From assembly GCF_934754935.1 (NCBI RefSeq), contig NZ_CAKVJB010000030.1, positions 1 through 29,222 of the forward strand: a stretch of 29,222 nt of DNA. Reading direction: 5' to 3'. Under the pieces are notes generated by a model that did no database searches, was not told where the DNA came from, and saw only the letters and a program-made list of their open reading frames with translations. The position numbers were made by a program, and so were the translations under genes. Position 1 is the first letter of the stretch. Every line of letters starts with the position of its first letter. Shown here piece by piece: positions 1 through 7,930 of the stretch. This stretch comes from an uncultured Holdemanella sp. GTDB lineage: Bacteria > Bacillota_I > Bacilli_A > Erysipelotrichales > Erysipelotrichaceae.

Positions 1-921
1 TTTGGCGAAGATTGTAAAGAGGCCAATGATGCCTTAAAATCATTACTCACGGTATTTTTAGAAAGAAAGGTGAATAGAGTTGTTGTTAAGAATTCAGAAA
101 TTGTAAAAGACTTTAGTAAAATGAAAAGTCCACGATTAGACTTATTAGTTGAATTTGATGATCGAACGATGGTGGATTTAGAGATGCAGTTAAGACAAAC
201 AAAAGATAATTTGCCAATTCGCTTTAGTTATTATTTGGCTAGACTTCATGGTTCTCAACAATTAGAAGGAAAATACTACAAACAATTAAAGGAAACAATC
301 GTCTTAGTGTTCTTTAATGTGAATATAATTGAAAATGATAAGATGTGTAACACATTCACATTAAGGAATGAAGAAGGATTATCTTTTGTTGAAGAAAGTC
401 AGGATCGTATGAAGTTACGTACAATTGAGATGGCAAAGTTAGATGTAAATAAGCCACTTGAAGACATGAATGAACAGGAGAAAATGATTTATTATTTTTT
501 GAATTGCCACAAGGGATTGGATGATAGTAAAATTAAGGTGATGATAGAGAAGGATGGGGTGATTCAAATGTTAGAGAAGCGTGTAGAAACGATATCGGAT
601 GATGGTTGGAAGAAAATAATAGAAGATTTTCAAAAACTGCATGAAAATGAAGAACGAATGGAACTACAACTTGAACTTGAAGAAGCTCATAAACAAGTAG
701 AAGATGCGAATAGACGAATTGTAGATGCGAATAAACAAGTAGAAGATGCGAATAAACAAGTTGAAGAAGCCAATAAACAAACTGAACTTGAAACAAAAAG
801 AGCTGACGCAGCAGAAAAACAGATTCAAGACATGATCCTTCGTCTTTCTAGTACAATGGATGTCAAAACCATGGCTACTGTATTGAATATGTCTGTGGAT
901 GAAATTAAAAAGTTCATATAA
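1..921 (+). CDS. Rpn family PD-(D/E)XK nuclease / putative transposase, 5' end outside the window
   Basis: The frame is open from the first base and reads FGEDCKEANDALKSLL, typical of the region just after the start of Rpn (PDDEXK_2) proteins, so the true start lies upstream. An internal GTG at base 70 is not needed as a start. The nuclease core is visible as RLDLLVEF followed by VDLEMQL, the D...E-x-Q form usual for this family. Known Rpn proteins are DNA endonucleases that stimulate RecA-independent recombination and are often annotated as transposases. The C-terminal third is a coiled coil with near-perfect heptads of the type KQVEDAN. It ends in MATVLNMSVDEIKKFI, the short helical tail common in these proteins. 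It is convergent with pyrG. Family assignment is firm; activity is inferred. Confidence 0.85.
   Translation, partial: FGEDCKEANDALKSLLTVFLERKVNRVVVKNSEIVKDFSKMKSPRLDLLVEFDDRTMVDLEMQLRQTKDNLPIRFSYYLARLHGSQQLEGKYYKQLKETIVLVFFNVNIIENDKMCNTFTLRNEEGLSFVEESQDRMKLRTIEMAKLDVNKPLEDMNEQEKMIYYFLNCHKGLDDSKIKVMIEKDGVIQMLEKRVETISDDGWKKIIEDFQKLHENEERMELQLELEEAHKQVEDANRRIVDANKQVEDANKQVEEANKQTELETKRADAAEKQIQDMILRLSSTMDVKTMATVLNMSVDEIKKFI
691..789 (+). repeat. 21-bp tandem repeat encoding coiled-coil heptads
   Basis: Four consecutive 21-bp units lie at 691-711, 712-732, 733-753 and 754-774, followed by a decayed fifth. Units 1 and 3 are identical, and each encodes a heptad close to KQVEDAN. The repeat is inside the Rpn-family gene and keeps frame, so unit gain or loss would only lengthen or shorten the coiled coil. 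Confidence 0.85.
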
Positions 922-922
922 A

Positions 923-956
923 AAAGAAAAGTCACTATTTGTGACTTTCTTTGTTT
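923..956. terminator. Bidirectional intrinsic terminator between the rpn-like gene and pyrG
   Basis: An 8-bp stem (AAAGTCAC at 928-935, GTGACTTT at 941-948) with a 5-nt loop is flanked by an A-rich run on the left and a T-rich run on the right. It can therefore act for both convergent genes. It overlaps the pyrG stop codon at 935-937. Confidence 0.7.
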
Positions 957-2548
957 TCTAGACTTGCCTTCACTAAACCAACAAACAATGGGTGAGGACG
1001 ATTTGGTCTAGATTTAAATTCAGGATGATATTGAACACCAATATAGAATGGATGATTCTTATATTCAATAGCTTCTACTAATTGTTTATCTGGACTTGTA
1101 CCGACGATCATCATATCATTGCGTTCAAATTCACTGCGATAATCATTATTGAATTCATAACGATGACGATGTCTTTCATCAATCATATCTTTTTTGTAGC
1201 AAGACCAGATTTTTGTATCAGCTTTTAAAGAACAAGGGTAAGAACCTAAACGCATCGTTCCACCTTTACGGATATCATTACTTTGATCTTCCATGAAATC
1301 AATGATCGTATGTTTACTTTCTGAATCAAATTCATAAGAGTTGGCATCTTCAAAACCTAATACATCACGCGCAAAGGCAATGGCCGCAATCTGCATACCC
1401 AAACAGATGCCTAAATAAGGGATTTGTTTATTTCTTGCATAGTTGGCTACACTGATCATACCTTCAATTCCACGATCACCAAAACCACCTGGCAAAATAA
1501 TTCCATCTGTATCTTTAAAGACTTCATCTAAATTGGCATTTTCTAAACCTTCAGAATCAATCCATTGAATATTCACTTTGGCATGATTTTCAAAACCACC
1601 ATGATATAAAGCTTCACTTACAGAAAGATAGGCATCGTGTAAAGCTACATATTTACCAACTAATGCAATATTTACAGGTTTTGTACTTGCCTTAATATTT
1701 TCAACTACTTGTTTCCATTCTGTTAAATCTGGTTTACGAATTTCTAGACCTGTTTTTTCACAAACAATATCCGCAAGATTTTGTTCTTCTAACATAAATG
1801 GAACTTCATAAAGTGAAGGAAGTGTCTTATTTTGGATCACACAACGCTTTTCAACGTTACAGAATAATGAAATTTTGTCTAAAACAGACTGAGGAATTGT
1901 TTCATCACAACGCGCAACGATGATATCTGGATTGATACCATAAGACTGCAATTCTTTGACAGAATGTTGTGTTGGTTTTGACTTATATTCTTGGGAACCC
2001 GAAATATATGGAATATAAGTCACATGGATGAATAAACAATTTTTACGACCTACCTCTAAGGCCACCTGACGAATGGATTCTAAAAATGGTAAGCTTTCAA
2101 TATCACCGGTTGTACCACCAATTTCAGTAATAACTACATCGGCAGCTGCATGTTCACCTGCACGAATCACAAAACTTTTGATTTCATTAGTAATATGAGG
2201 GATGACCTGAACAGTTTCACCAAGATATTTTCCATCACGCTCTTTATTAATGACATTCCAATATACACGTCCAGTGGTAAGGTTAGAATATGTGTGAAGG
2301 TTTTCATCAATAAAACGCTCATAATGACCTAAATCTAGATCGGCTTCTAATCCATCATCCGTGACATAAACTTCACCATGTTGGAAAGGGGACATTGTTC
2401 CTGGATCCACATTGATATAAGGATCTAATTTTTGGCTTGTGACCTTGTAGCCGCGGGACTTTAAAAGACGGCCAAGACTTGCTGCACTGATTCCTTTTCC
2501 TAAACCAGAAACAACACCACCCGTTACGAAAATGTACTTTGTACTCAT
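935..2548 (-). CDS. pyrG: CTP synthase
   Basis: This is a full-length glutamine-hydrolysing CTP synthase of 537 residues, making CTP from UTP, ATP and glutamine in the cytosol. The N-terminal synthetase domain carries the P-loop GGVVSGLGKG and the DPYINVDPGTM segment. The C-terminal class I glutaminase domain shows GGFGDRG, the nucleophile cysteine in GICLGMQ, and the His/Glu pair in QYHPEFKSRP. I chose the ATG at 2546-2548. A longer reading starts at a GTG three codons upstream, but that GTG lies inside the GAGGTG ribosome binding site. The gene stands alone and divergent from the downstream permease. The predicted leader is only about 29 nt, too short for the G-addition/attenuator control known for Bacillus subtilis pyrG, so regulation probably differs. 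Confidence 0.97.
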   Translation of the reverse strand: MSTKYIFVTGGVVSGLGKGISAASLGRLLKSRGYKVTSQKLDPYINVDPGTMSPFQHGEVYVTDDGLEADLDLGHYERFIDENLHTYSNLTTGRVYWNVINKERDGKYLGETVQVIPHITNEIKSFVIRAGEHAAADVVITEIGGTTGDIESLPFLESIRQVALEVGRKNCLFIHVTYIPYISGSQEYKSKPTQHSVKELQSYGINPDIIVARCDETIPQSVLDKISLFCNVEKRCVIQNKTLPSLYEVPFMLEEQNLADIVCEKTGLEIRKPDLTEWKQVVENIKASTKPVNIALVGKYVALHDAYLSVSEALYHGGFENHAKVNIQWIDSEGLENANLDEVFKDTDGIILPGGFGDRGIEGMISVANYARNKQIPYLGICLGMQIAAIAFARDVLGFEDANSYEFDSESKHTIIDFMEDQSNDIRKGGTMRLGSYPCSLKADTKIWSCYKKDMIDERHRHRYEFNNDYRSEFERNDMMIVGTSPDKQLVEAIEYKNHPFYIGVQYHPEFKSRPNRPHPLFVGLVKASLENKESHK

Positions 2549-2583
2549 TTGTTTCACCTCTACTTTTTTCTTTTAACTTGGCA

Positions 2584-2612
2584 ATTTTACACCTATGAAA
2601 AAAAGATGTAAA
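2584..2612 (-). promoter_or_regulatory. pyrG promoter
   Basis: On the minus strand TTTACA (2607-2612) and TAAAAT (2584-2589) are separated by exactly 17 bp, a good sigma-A promoter. Transcription should start near 2577. Confidence 0.75.
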
Positions 2613-2651
2613 TAAAAAATTTAAAAAAATGATTTTCATTTTAAAAGATAG

Positions 2652-2657
2652 TATAAT
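2652..2657 (+). promoter_or_regulatory. -10 box for the AI-2E family permease gene
   Basis: A perfect TATAAT lies 24 bp before the start codon. The -35 region is poor (ATGATT at 2629-2634, 17-bp spacing). It diverges from the pyrG promoter. Confidence 0.5.
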
Positions 2658-2680
2658 AAATTCGATTTGAGGTGGTTTTA

Positions 2681-3838
2681 ATGGACCTACACGAAAAAGA
2701 AAAAATGTATCAAAGACTTATAATTTTTACACTATTAATCGGAATGGTTATCTATTATTTCGAAAAGATCTTCCGCTTTTTAGGTTGGATTGGACAAATG
2801 TGCTTGCCATTTTTACTCGGAGCCGGTTTAGCCTTTGTGTTTAATATTATTTCGAATAATTTAATGCGCTATTCAATCAAATGGTTTGACATCAAAGATA
2901 CAAAAATCAAAAGAATGATTTCAAACGTATTATCGATTTTGATTGTGTTTGCCGTCTTTGTCGCTTTTGTAGGAATTGTCATACCAAGGATTTTATTTTC
3001 TATTCAATTGTTGCTGACAAACTTTCCACAAATGATTTATGAATTTTATGTTTGGCTTTTAGATGTCACAAAACACGTTGATGTTGTCCATGACTTTCTA
3101 CAACACTTAGACATCAATGCCTTTAGTACATTTGCGATGGATAACGTCTCAAAAAAAGTAAGTTCTTGGCTTGTTTCAGGTGGTGCCAATGATATTTTTG
3201 GCTCTATCTTTACGATTTTATCGACAACATTTTCATGGTTTGCGCAAGCCTTTATCACCATTGTCTTTTCTTTTTTATTACTCTTTAATAAAGAACAAGT
3301 CGTACATGAAACAAAATCTTTATTACAAGCTTATCTGCCAGAAAAGAATTATGAAAGAGTACGCCACGTATTAAAGTTGATCATTCGCATATTTACAAGT
3401 TATGTGGGTGGTACCTGTTTAGAATGTTTGATCCTTGCTAGTTTAGTCACTGTAGGATCCTTGATTTTAAAAATACCATACGCATTTTTAGTTGGACTTG
3501 CCGTTGGCATTGGAGCTTTAGTACCTATGTTTGGAGCATTGGTTGCCGCCATATTATGTGCCTTCTTTATTGCGATGACATCTCCTGTACAAGGACTAAC
3601 TTTTATTATTATGTTTATTTGTATCCAACAAGTCGAAGGAAACTTTATCTATCCTCATGTCGTTGGAAAATCCGTTGGCTTTCCACCCATGTATATCATT
3701 GTTGCGATCACAATTGGAGCTAATGTGGCAGGAATTATTGGCATCATTATCTTTATTCCAATTTGTTCATGCATCTATCAATTGGTGAGTGAAGATGTGT
3801 TAACTCGTCTTCAAAAAGTAAAAGAAGTAACCGATTAA
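2681..3838 (+). CDS. AI-2E family transporter (PF01594-type membrane protein)
   Basis: This is a 385-residue polytopic membrane protein. Two hydrophobic hairpins at the N-terminus and a long hydrophobic C-terminal half surround a soluble stretch at about residues 115-165. The late segments GLAVGIGALVPMFGALVAA and QQVEGNFIYPHVVGKSVGFP carry the conserved P-x-x-G and Q-x-x-E-x-x-x-x-x-P patterns of the AI-2E/TqsA-like permease family. Members include autoinducer-2 exporters and Na+/H+ antiporters, so the substrate cannot be told from sequence. I start at the ATG at 2681; a GTG at 2672 is part of the TTGAGGTGG ribosome binding site. It appears monocistronic. Confidence 0.88.
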   Translation: MDLHEKEKMYQRLIIFTLLIGMVIYYFEKIFRFLGWIGQMCLPFLLGAGLAFVFNIISNNLMRYSIKWFDIKDTKIKRMISNVLSILIVFAVFVAFVGIVIPRILFSIQLLLTNFPQMIYEFYVWLLDVTKHVDVVHDFLQHLDINAFSTFAMDNVSKKVSSWLVSGGANDIFGSIFTILSTTFSWFAQAFITIVFSFLLLFNKEQVVHETKSLLQAYLPEKNYERVRHVLKLIIRIFTSYVGGTCLECLILASLVTVGSLILKIPYAFLVGLAVGIGALVPMFGALVAAILCAFFIAMTSPVQGLTFIIMFICIQQVEGNFIYPHVVGKSVGFPPMYIIVAITIGANVAGIIGIIIFIPICSCIYQLVSEDVLTRLQKVKEVTD

Positions 3839-3841
3839 TTT

Positions 3842-3862
3842 GACATCAATGATGTCTATTTA
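3842..3862 (+). terminator. Weak hairpin after the permease gene
   Basis: GACATC (3842-3847) and GATGTC (3851-3856) form a 6-bp stem with a 3-nt loop followed by TATTT. The U-tract is poor, so termination may be leaky. A TTGACA at 3840-3845 overlaps it and could belong to a promoter for the next operon. Confidence 0.35.
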
Positions 3863-3898
3863 AATTGTATCCTTTGAGTATAGAAAGAAGGGTACAAT

Positions 3899-4237
3899 AT
3901 GAACGCAGAAAAAAGATTAGCTATGGATCTATTAGATGCCGTATGGAAAGAGGATGTACAAGGAGTTGAATATTGTTTACAACTTGGAGCAAGTCCAAGC
4001 TGGGTATTTAACGGATATCCAATTTTGATGCATGCCATCAGCATTGGCAATGAAGAAATTGTGAATATTTTAATTGATGCCGGAGCCATTCAAAAACAAG
4101 AGGCTTTAGGCTTTGCGCTTGAAAGAGGGATTGGTCAAATGATACGTCCACTTGTATTTCGTGGTATTGTTCCTAAACATTTTGAGCCCAAAAAAGGCTT
4201 TGGTTACTATCCCCAAAGATTTTGCAGCACGCACTAA
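3899..4237 (+). CDS. Small ankyrin-repeat protein
   Basis: This 112-residue soluble protein has one good ankyrin unit and part of a second. DAVWKEDVQGVEYCLQLGAS is followed by NGYPILMHAISIGNEEIVNILIDAGA, with the usual helix-turn-helix and GA(S/D) ends. The C-terminal 40 residues are unrelated and basic. Ankyrin repeats mediate protein-protein contact, so the partner may be one of the next three gene products. The ribosome binding site is AGAAAGAAGG. It begins a tight operon: only 12 bp separate its stop codon from the WYL regulator. No signal peptide is seen. Confidence 0.75.
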   Translation: MNAEKRLAMDLLDAVWKEDVQGVEYCLQLGASPSWVFNGYPILMHAISIGNEEIVNILIDAGAIQKQEALGFALERGIGQMIRPLVFRGIVPKHFEPKKGFGYYPQRFCSTH

Positions 4238-4249
4238 AAGGAGAAAACT

Positions 4250-5200
4250 ATGAATCGTACGAACTTATGCATTCGCATGCTACAACTATTAAAGGCAAGA
4301 GGAAAGATGAATACAGCTCAACTTGCCACCGAACTTGAAGTGAATCCACGAAATATTCGTGAATTTAAAAAAGAGCTTGTACTTGCAGGCTATAACGTTG
4401 AAGAAGTGAAAGGAAGATATGGTGGTTATATCTTGAATGATCAATATGATCTTCCCGTCACAATTTTTAGTGATGAACAAAAGGATGCATTGGTTCAATC
4501 TTATAAATTTATGCGCACACAAAAAGACTTTAAACCACTCACTTTATATTGTGATGCCATGGATAAGATCATTGCGACAAGTAAAATTTCATCAAACGAT
4601 TCATTACACTACATGTCCAATTCAATGGAGTTGGATAAAAAGACTTCCGCTATGATCGACAAGACGCAACAAGCCATAAATTTAGGCCTTTGCGTCATTT
4701 TGTCGTACCAATCTTTACAGGATGAAACACCCAAAGAATTTGAGGTTGAACCCTATGAAATTATTCACTATCATAAATCCTATTATTTAATTGGCTTTTC
4801 CTTATTGAGAAAAGATTATCGTATGTATCGCTTTAGTCCAGAACGAATGTATTCATGTGAAATCTCATCCAGACACTTTATTCGCGATAACCATTTTCAT
4901 TTAAGCAACTATATTGGAGAACATTCTTTAATTCCTTTAGATTTAAAACAAGTTCAAGTTCGAGTCTATCACAAGGAAAATGGGCTTCGTTTGTTTAAAG
5001 AAAAATATTGGGGCAATAAACTACAAATCCTCAATAAACAAGAGGCTTTTACCGACTTTGAATTCTATACAGACGACATGTCAAACTTGTATCAATCGCT
5101 ATTTGCGATGACAAATCAAGTTGAAATCTTGCAGCCGGAAGATGTGAAATCAGAATATGTTTTGCGTATTAAAAAAATATTAAACGCCTATAAGGGATGA
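4250..5200 (+). CDS. WYL-domain transcriptional regulator with N-terminal HTH (YafY/DeoR-like)
   Basis: This 316-residue protein starts with a winged helix-turn-helix (about 1-65: MLQLLKARGKMNTAQLATEL then VNPRNIREFKKEL and a GRYGGYIL wing). The second part has the WYL fold at about 140-215, with VEPYEIIHYHKSYYLIGFSL and YRMYRFSPERM. A C-terminal WCX-like domain follows. WYL proteins sense ligands, often nucleic acids or nucleotides, and frequently control DNA-damage or defence genes. It lies second in the operon, preceded by AAAAGGAG, and probably regulates the operon itself. The target is inferred. Confidence 0.85.
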   Translation: MNRTNLCIRMLQLLKARGKMNTAQLATELEVNPRNIREFKKELVLAGYNVEEVKGRYGGYILNDQYDLPVTIFSDEQKDALVQSYKFMRTQKDFKPLTLYCDAMDKIIATSKISSNDSLHYMSNSMELDKKTSAMIDKTQQAINLGLCVILSYQSLQDETPKEFEVEPYEIIHYHKSYYLIGFSLLRKDYRMYRFSPERMYSCEISSRHFIRDNHFHLSNYIGEHSLIPLDLKQVQVRVYHKENGLRLFKEKYWGNKLQILNKQEAFTDFEFYTDDMSNLYQSLFAMTNQVEILQPEDVKSEYVLRIKKILNAYKG

Positions 5201-5244
5201 AAAGATTTAAATTTTGAAGTACAATAAGAATGGTGAAAAATTTT

Positions 5245-6714
5245 ATGTTACATGTATCAGATTTAATGCGTGAAATGAAATGTGACTGTTTTTGTTGGAA
5301 CAGTGCCCACAATTCAATTCACCAAGAAAGTTTTTATAAAATGGATTGTCCATTCTCAAACCTTTGGCAAACGTATCTAAACGCAACAGATTGTGGTTTA
5401 GGACACTCCATGGATTCAAATGAACAATCTTTAAAATTATTAGAAGAAAATGATGTCGTATGTTTTGCACGATTCGAATATAAGGAGTGTCGTACAAAAA
5501 TTCCATATCTAAAAAAATTAGAAAACGGATATATGGCTGTATATCCACATTTAAGTGCATACCCAAAAGAGAATGAAGCATTGATTATGAAAATCAATGA
5601 AATCATTCTAGCTCATTGTGGTATTAACGTGACTGAAAATCGCATTGTATATTTAAATAAGGAATATGTTCGAAAAGAAAGTCTTGATTTAAATGAATTA
5701 TTATGTATAAGTGATAAGCTATTCAATAAGCGAAATCATTTATCGAAAACGATTGCCGAGTGTATGGATGAAGTGGATATAGATTTGGATAGCTGGATCG
5801 AACGAACAAAAGAAATCTTAAATCGTACAAGCATTACGCCGGTACGCACAAAACAATGTACGGCATTAAGAAGATGTACTTACTATCCAATTTGTTTCGA
5901 TGAATCCAATGAACCTGATGATTCGATTTTATTTTTTACAACCAATCAACACAAATTAGATGCCTATAATCGTGGTATTCGTCATATTCACGAATTACCA
6001 TTGAACCAAATTGAAGGATTTCGTCTTCAATATGCACAATATATGGCCAGTAAAACAAGTGAACCATTTATGGATCGAGCTGCATTAAAGGTATGGATGA
6101 AACAAATTCAATATCCTATCTCATACTTAGATTTTGAATGGGATACATTTGCGATACCACCTTATGAAAATATGAAACCATTTGATGTACTTTGTTTCCA
6201 ATATAGTTTGCATGTTGAAACTAGGGATGGAAATTTGAAACATTATAATTTCTTTGAATCAAAAGATTGTAGAAGACATTTTGTCGAACAATTGATTCAA
6301 GACCTTCCAAAAACAGGAACGATTCTTGTATACAATATGGAAGGTGCGGAAAAGCTTAGATTAAAACAGCTTGCCAATCAATTTGAAGAATATAAAGAAG
6401 AATTAGAGTCGATTTGTTCTAGAATGGTGGATCTATCCAAGCCGTTTGAAGCGGGATTGTATTATAATTCGAAAATGCGTGGACATTATTCATTAAAGAG
6501 TATATTGCCTGTTTTCTCTAAAGATGTATCGTATCATGATTTAGATATTCAAAATGGTTTGAATGCCGTATTTGCGTATCGTACATATGATGAGAAGAAT
6601 GAAGAAGAGAAAAAAGAAGTAAAAGAAGCCATTTCAACATATTGTCAAATGGATACATATGCGGAATATGTTGTATATCATGGTTTGATCAAGGAGGTAG
6701 AAAACAATGCCTAA
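5245..6714 (+). CDS. DUF2779 domain protein: DEDD-like exonuclease domain behind a degenerate Cas4/RecB-like domain
   Basis: This is a 489-residue protein. The C-terminal domain (about 290-489) is the DUF2779 RNase H-like domain, with YLDFEW (D296, E298), LCFQYSLHV, VYNMEG, MVDLSKPF, GHYSLKSILP and YCQMD (D470). The N-terminal part follows the layout of Cas4/RecB-like nucleases. HVSDLMREMKCDC with Cys 13, 15 and 17, and a later C205-x5-C211-x5-C217 cluster, could hold a 4Fe-4S centre. The expected D and E-x-K residues between them are not visible. I start at the ATG at 5245, which has GGTGA eight bases upstream and gives the family's usual short N-terminus; an ATG at 5230 in the same frame is possible. 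The stop overlaps the next gene by 8 bp. Function is unknown; a nucleic-acid role is inferred. Confidence 0.82.
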   Translation: MLHVSDLMREMKCDCFCWNSAHNSIHQESFYKMDCPFSNLWQTYLNATDCGLGHSMDSNEQSLKLLEENDVVCFARFEYKECRTKIPYLKKLENGYMAVYPHLSAYPKENEALIMKINEIILAHCGINVTENRIVYLNKEYVRKESLDLNELLCISDKLFNKRNHLSKTIAECMDEVDIDLDSWIERTKEILNRTSITPVRTKQCTALRRCTYYPICFDESNEPDDSILFFTTNQHKLDAYNRGIRHIHELPLNQIEGFRLQYAQYMASKTSEPFMDRAALKVWMKQIQYPISYLDFEWDTFAIPPYENMKPFDVLCFQYSLHVETRDGNLKHYNFFESKDCRRHFVEQLIQDLPKTGTILVYNMEGAEKLRLKQLANQFEEYKEELESICSRMVDLSKPFEAGLYYNSKMRGHYSLKSILPVFSKDVSYHDLDIQNGLNAVFAYRTYDEKNEEEKKEVKEAISTYCQMDTYAEYVVYHGLIKEVENNA

Positions 6715-7675
6715 TATTATTACACATACTTTATTTGCGCAGGAAATTTTTGATAAAGTAGATGAAAGTACGCATGATCTATTTGAACCTAGACTACAAC
6801 TTTTAGAAATTGGTTCCAATGGACCTGACTTTTTATTCTTTCATGGAATGAATCCAAAAGATTTCTATAAGAAAAGTGATTTAAGAGTGTCAGGATCGAT
6901 GTTTCATGCTGCTCATGTCAATGATTTTTACCAAAAAGCTTTGATTTCGATTCGCAATGAACAAGATGAAGACATCAAAAAAGACATGATGACCTATGTT
7001 TGTGGCCATTTATGTCATTGGGCACTAGATGCGACAAGTCATCCTTATGTCTTCTATCGTACTGGACCTTGTAAAGGAAAGAGTGCCTGGTATCATCATC
7101 GTTTTGAATCTTTATTGGATGCGATCATGTTGAAAGTAAAGCGTGAGTGTACGATTGAAGATTTTAAATTTTATGAAGTTTGCGACGTGACAAAAGAGCA
7201 GGCAAGAGCGATTGCGCGTATTTATGTTCCAGCCATTCGTCAAATCTTAGGTTTTGATATTAAGCCGCATCAAATTCTAGAAAGTTTAAACGATTGGCAT
7301 TTTATTGAAACGCTATTCTATGATGCTTCTGGAGATAAGTTAAAGGCGCTTCAAACATTAGAGACTTTCACAAAAGCCTATAATTCTTTATCGGGATATA
7401 TTGTTCCAAATAGTCCAGATGATCCGTATGATGTGATGAATCTTTTACATACGCGTTGGATCCATCCTAGTGATAGTTCCTTTGTTTCAACAGAAAGTTT
7501 CTTTGATTTATATGATAAAGCACAGCTTCTTGCGATGGAGGCAATCCGTCTATTTTTAGCGGCTTGCAAGAATCCAGATTTAGATGGCGATCTATTAAAT
7601 CTAATTAAAGATCGAAATTATAATTTAGGTGTTTCAAATCAGGCTGAAATGACAAATTTTGATTTAATTTATTAA
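6707..7675 (+). CDS. Zinc-dependent phospholipase C-like protein
   Basis: This 322-residue protein begins MPNIITHTLFAQEIF and contains NGPDFLFFHGM, FHAAHVNDFY, CGHLCHWALDATSHPYVFYRTG and YHHRFESLLDA. These supply the His/Asp metal ligands of the zinc-dependent phospholipase C/S1-P1 nuclease fold (PF00882). It has no signal peptide, unlike the secreted Clostridium toxins, so it is a cytosolic member of unknown substrate. An AAGGAGG site in the end of the previous gene and an 8-bp overlap show translational coupling. It is the last gene of the ankyrin-WYL-DUF2779 operon. Confidence 0.85.
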   Translation: MPNIITHTLFAQEIFDKVDESTHDLFEPRLQLLEIGSNGPDFLFFHGMNPKDFYKKSDLRVSGSMFHAAHVNDFYQKALISIRNEQDEDIKKDMMTYVCGHLCHWALDATSHPYVFYRTGPCKGKSAWYHHRFESLLDAIMLKVKRECTIEDFKFYEVCDVTKEQARAIARIYVPAIRQILGFDIKPHQILESLNDWHFIETLFYDASGDKLKALQTLETFTKAYNSLSGYIVPNSPDDPYDVMNLLHTRWIHPSDSSFVSTESFFDLYDKAQLLAMEAIRLFLAACKNPDLDGDLLNLIKDRNYNLGVSNQAEMTNFDLIY

Positions 7676-7690
7676 AAATAGGTGGAAGGG

Positions 7691-7719
7691 TTTACAAGTT
7701 TTGGATTTGGGCGTATTAT
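7691..7719 (+). promoter_or_regulatory. Promoter of the candidate small RNA
   Basis: TTTACA and TATTAT with an ideal 17-bp spacer. Confidence 0.55.
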
Positions 7720-7834
7720 ATGGGTGGTAAGAGATAGAAAGTATGGCTCACCTTTCGACTCAAAATCCATCTTGTGTGTATATATCCTTCCTTAATAACA
7801 CATAAGAAATTACTTTATCGATCCTTTCGATGAG

Positions 7835-7863
7835 AGAAAGCACTTCGGTGCTTTTTTTCTTTT
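7835..7863 (+). terminator. Intrinsic terminator of the candidate small RNA
   Basis: A 7-bp stem (7837-7843 with 7848-7854) capped by a stable TTCG tetraloop is followed by a long T-run. It abuts the efp -35 box. Confidence 0.85.
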
Positions 7864-7865
7864 TC

Positions 7866-7893
7866 TTGACAAAATTCAAGCGTGATATAAAAT
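7866..7893 (+). promoter_or_regulatory. efp promoter
   Basis: A perfect -35 TTGACA (7866-7871) and TAAAAT (7888-7893) are separated by 16 bp, about 38 bp before the efp start codon. Confidence 0.75.
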
Positions 7894-7930
7894 AATTTAG
7901 GTTAAACATACAATTTTAAAGGAGAATAAC

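Larger units (their letters stand above)
7684..7863 (+). ncRNA. Candidate stand-alone small RNA between the phospholipase-like gene and efp
   Basis: No convincing coding frame lies here. A good promoter (TTTACA 7691-7696, 17-bp spacer, TATTAT 7714-7719) would start an RNA near 7722-7727. A strong intrinsic terminator (AAAGCAC-TTCG-GTGCTTT at 7837-7854, then a T-run) ends it, giving about 135 nt. It contains GGTG/CACC and ATCGA/TCGAT hairpins. In an alternative model the RNA starts upstream and forms a rod with GGAAGG 7684-7689/CCTTCC 7786-7791, ACAAG 7694-7698/CTTGT 7771-7775 and GGATTT 7703-7708/AAATCC 7763-7768. I do not recognise a 6S, SRP, T-box or riboswitch signature. efp has its own promoter after the terminator, so this is not simply an efp leader. 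Confidence 0.5.

Noticed and set aside
533..796. Minus-strand frame opposite the coiled-coil region
   Set aside because: It is a shadow of the 21-bp repeats; its own product is only a low-complexity mirror of the heptads.
7681..7860. T-box or SRP RNA, because GGGTGG and GGAAGG occur
   Set aside because: The T-box core TGGNACCGCG and the SRP GGAA-tetraloop/AGCAGC motif are both absent, and efp is not a typical T-box target.
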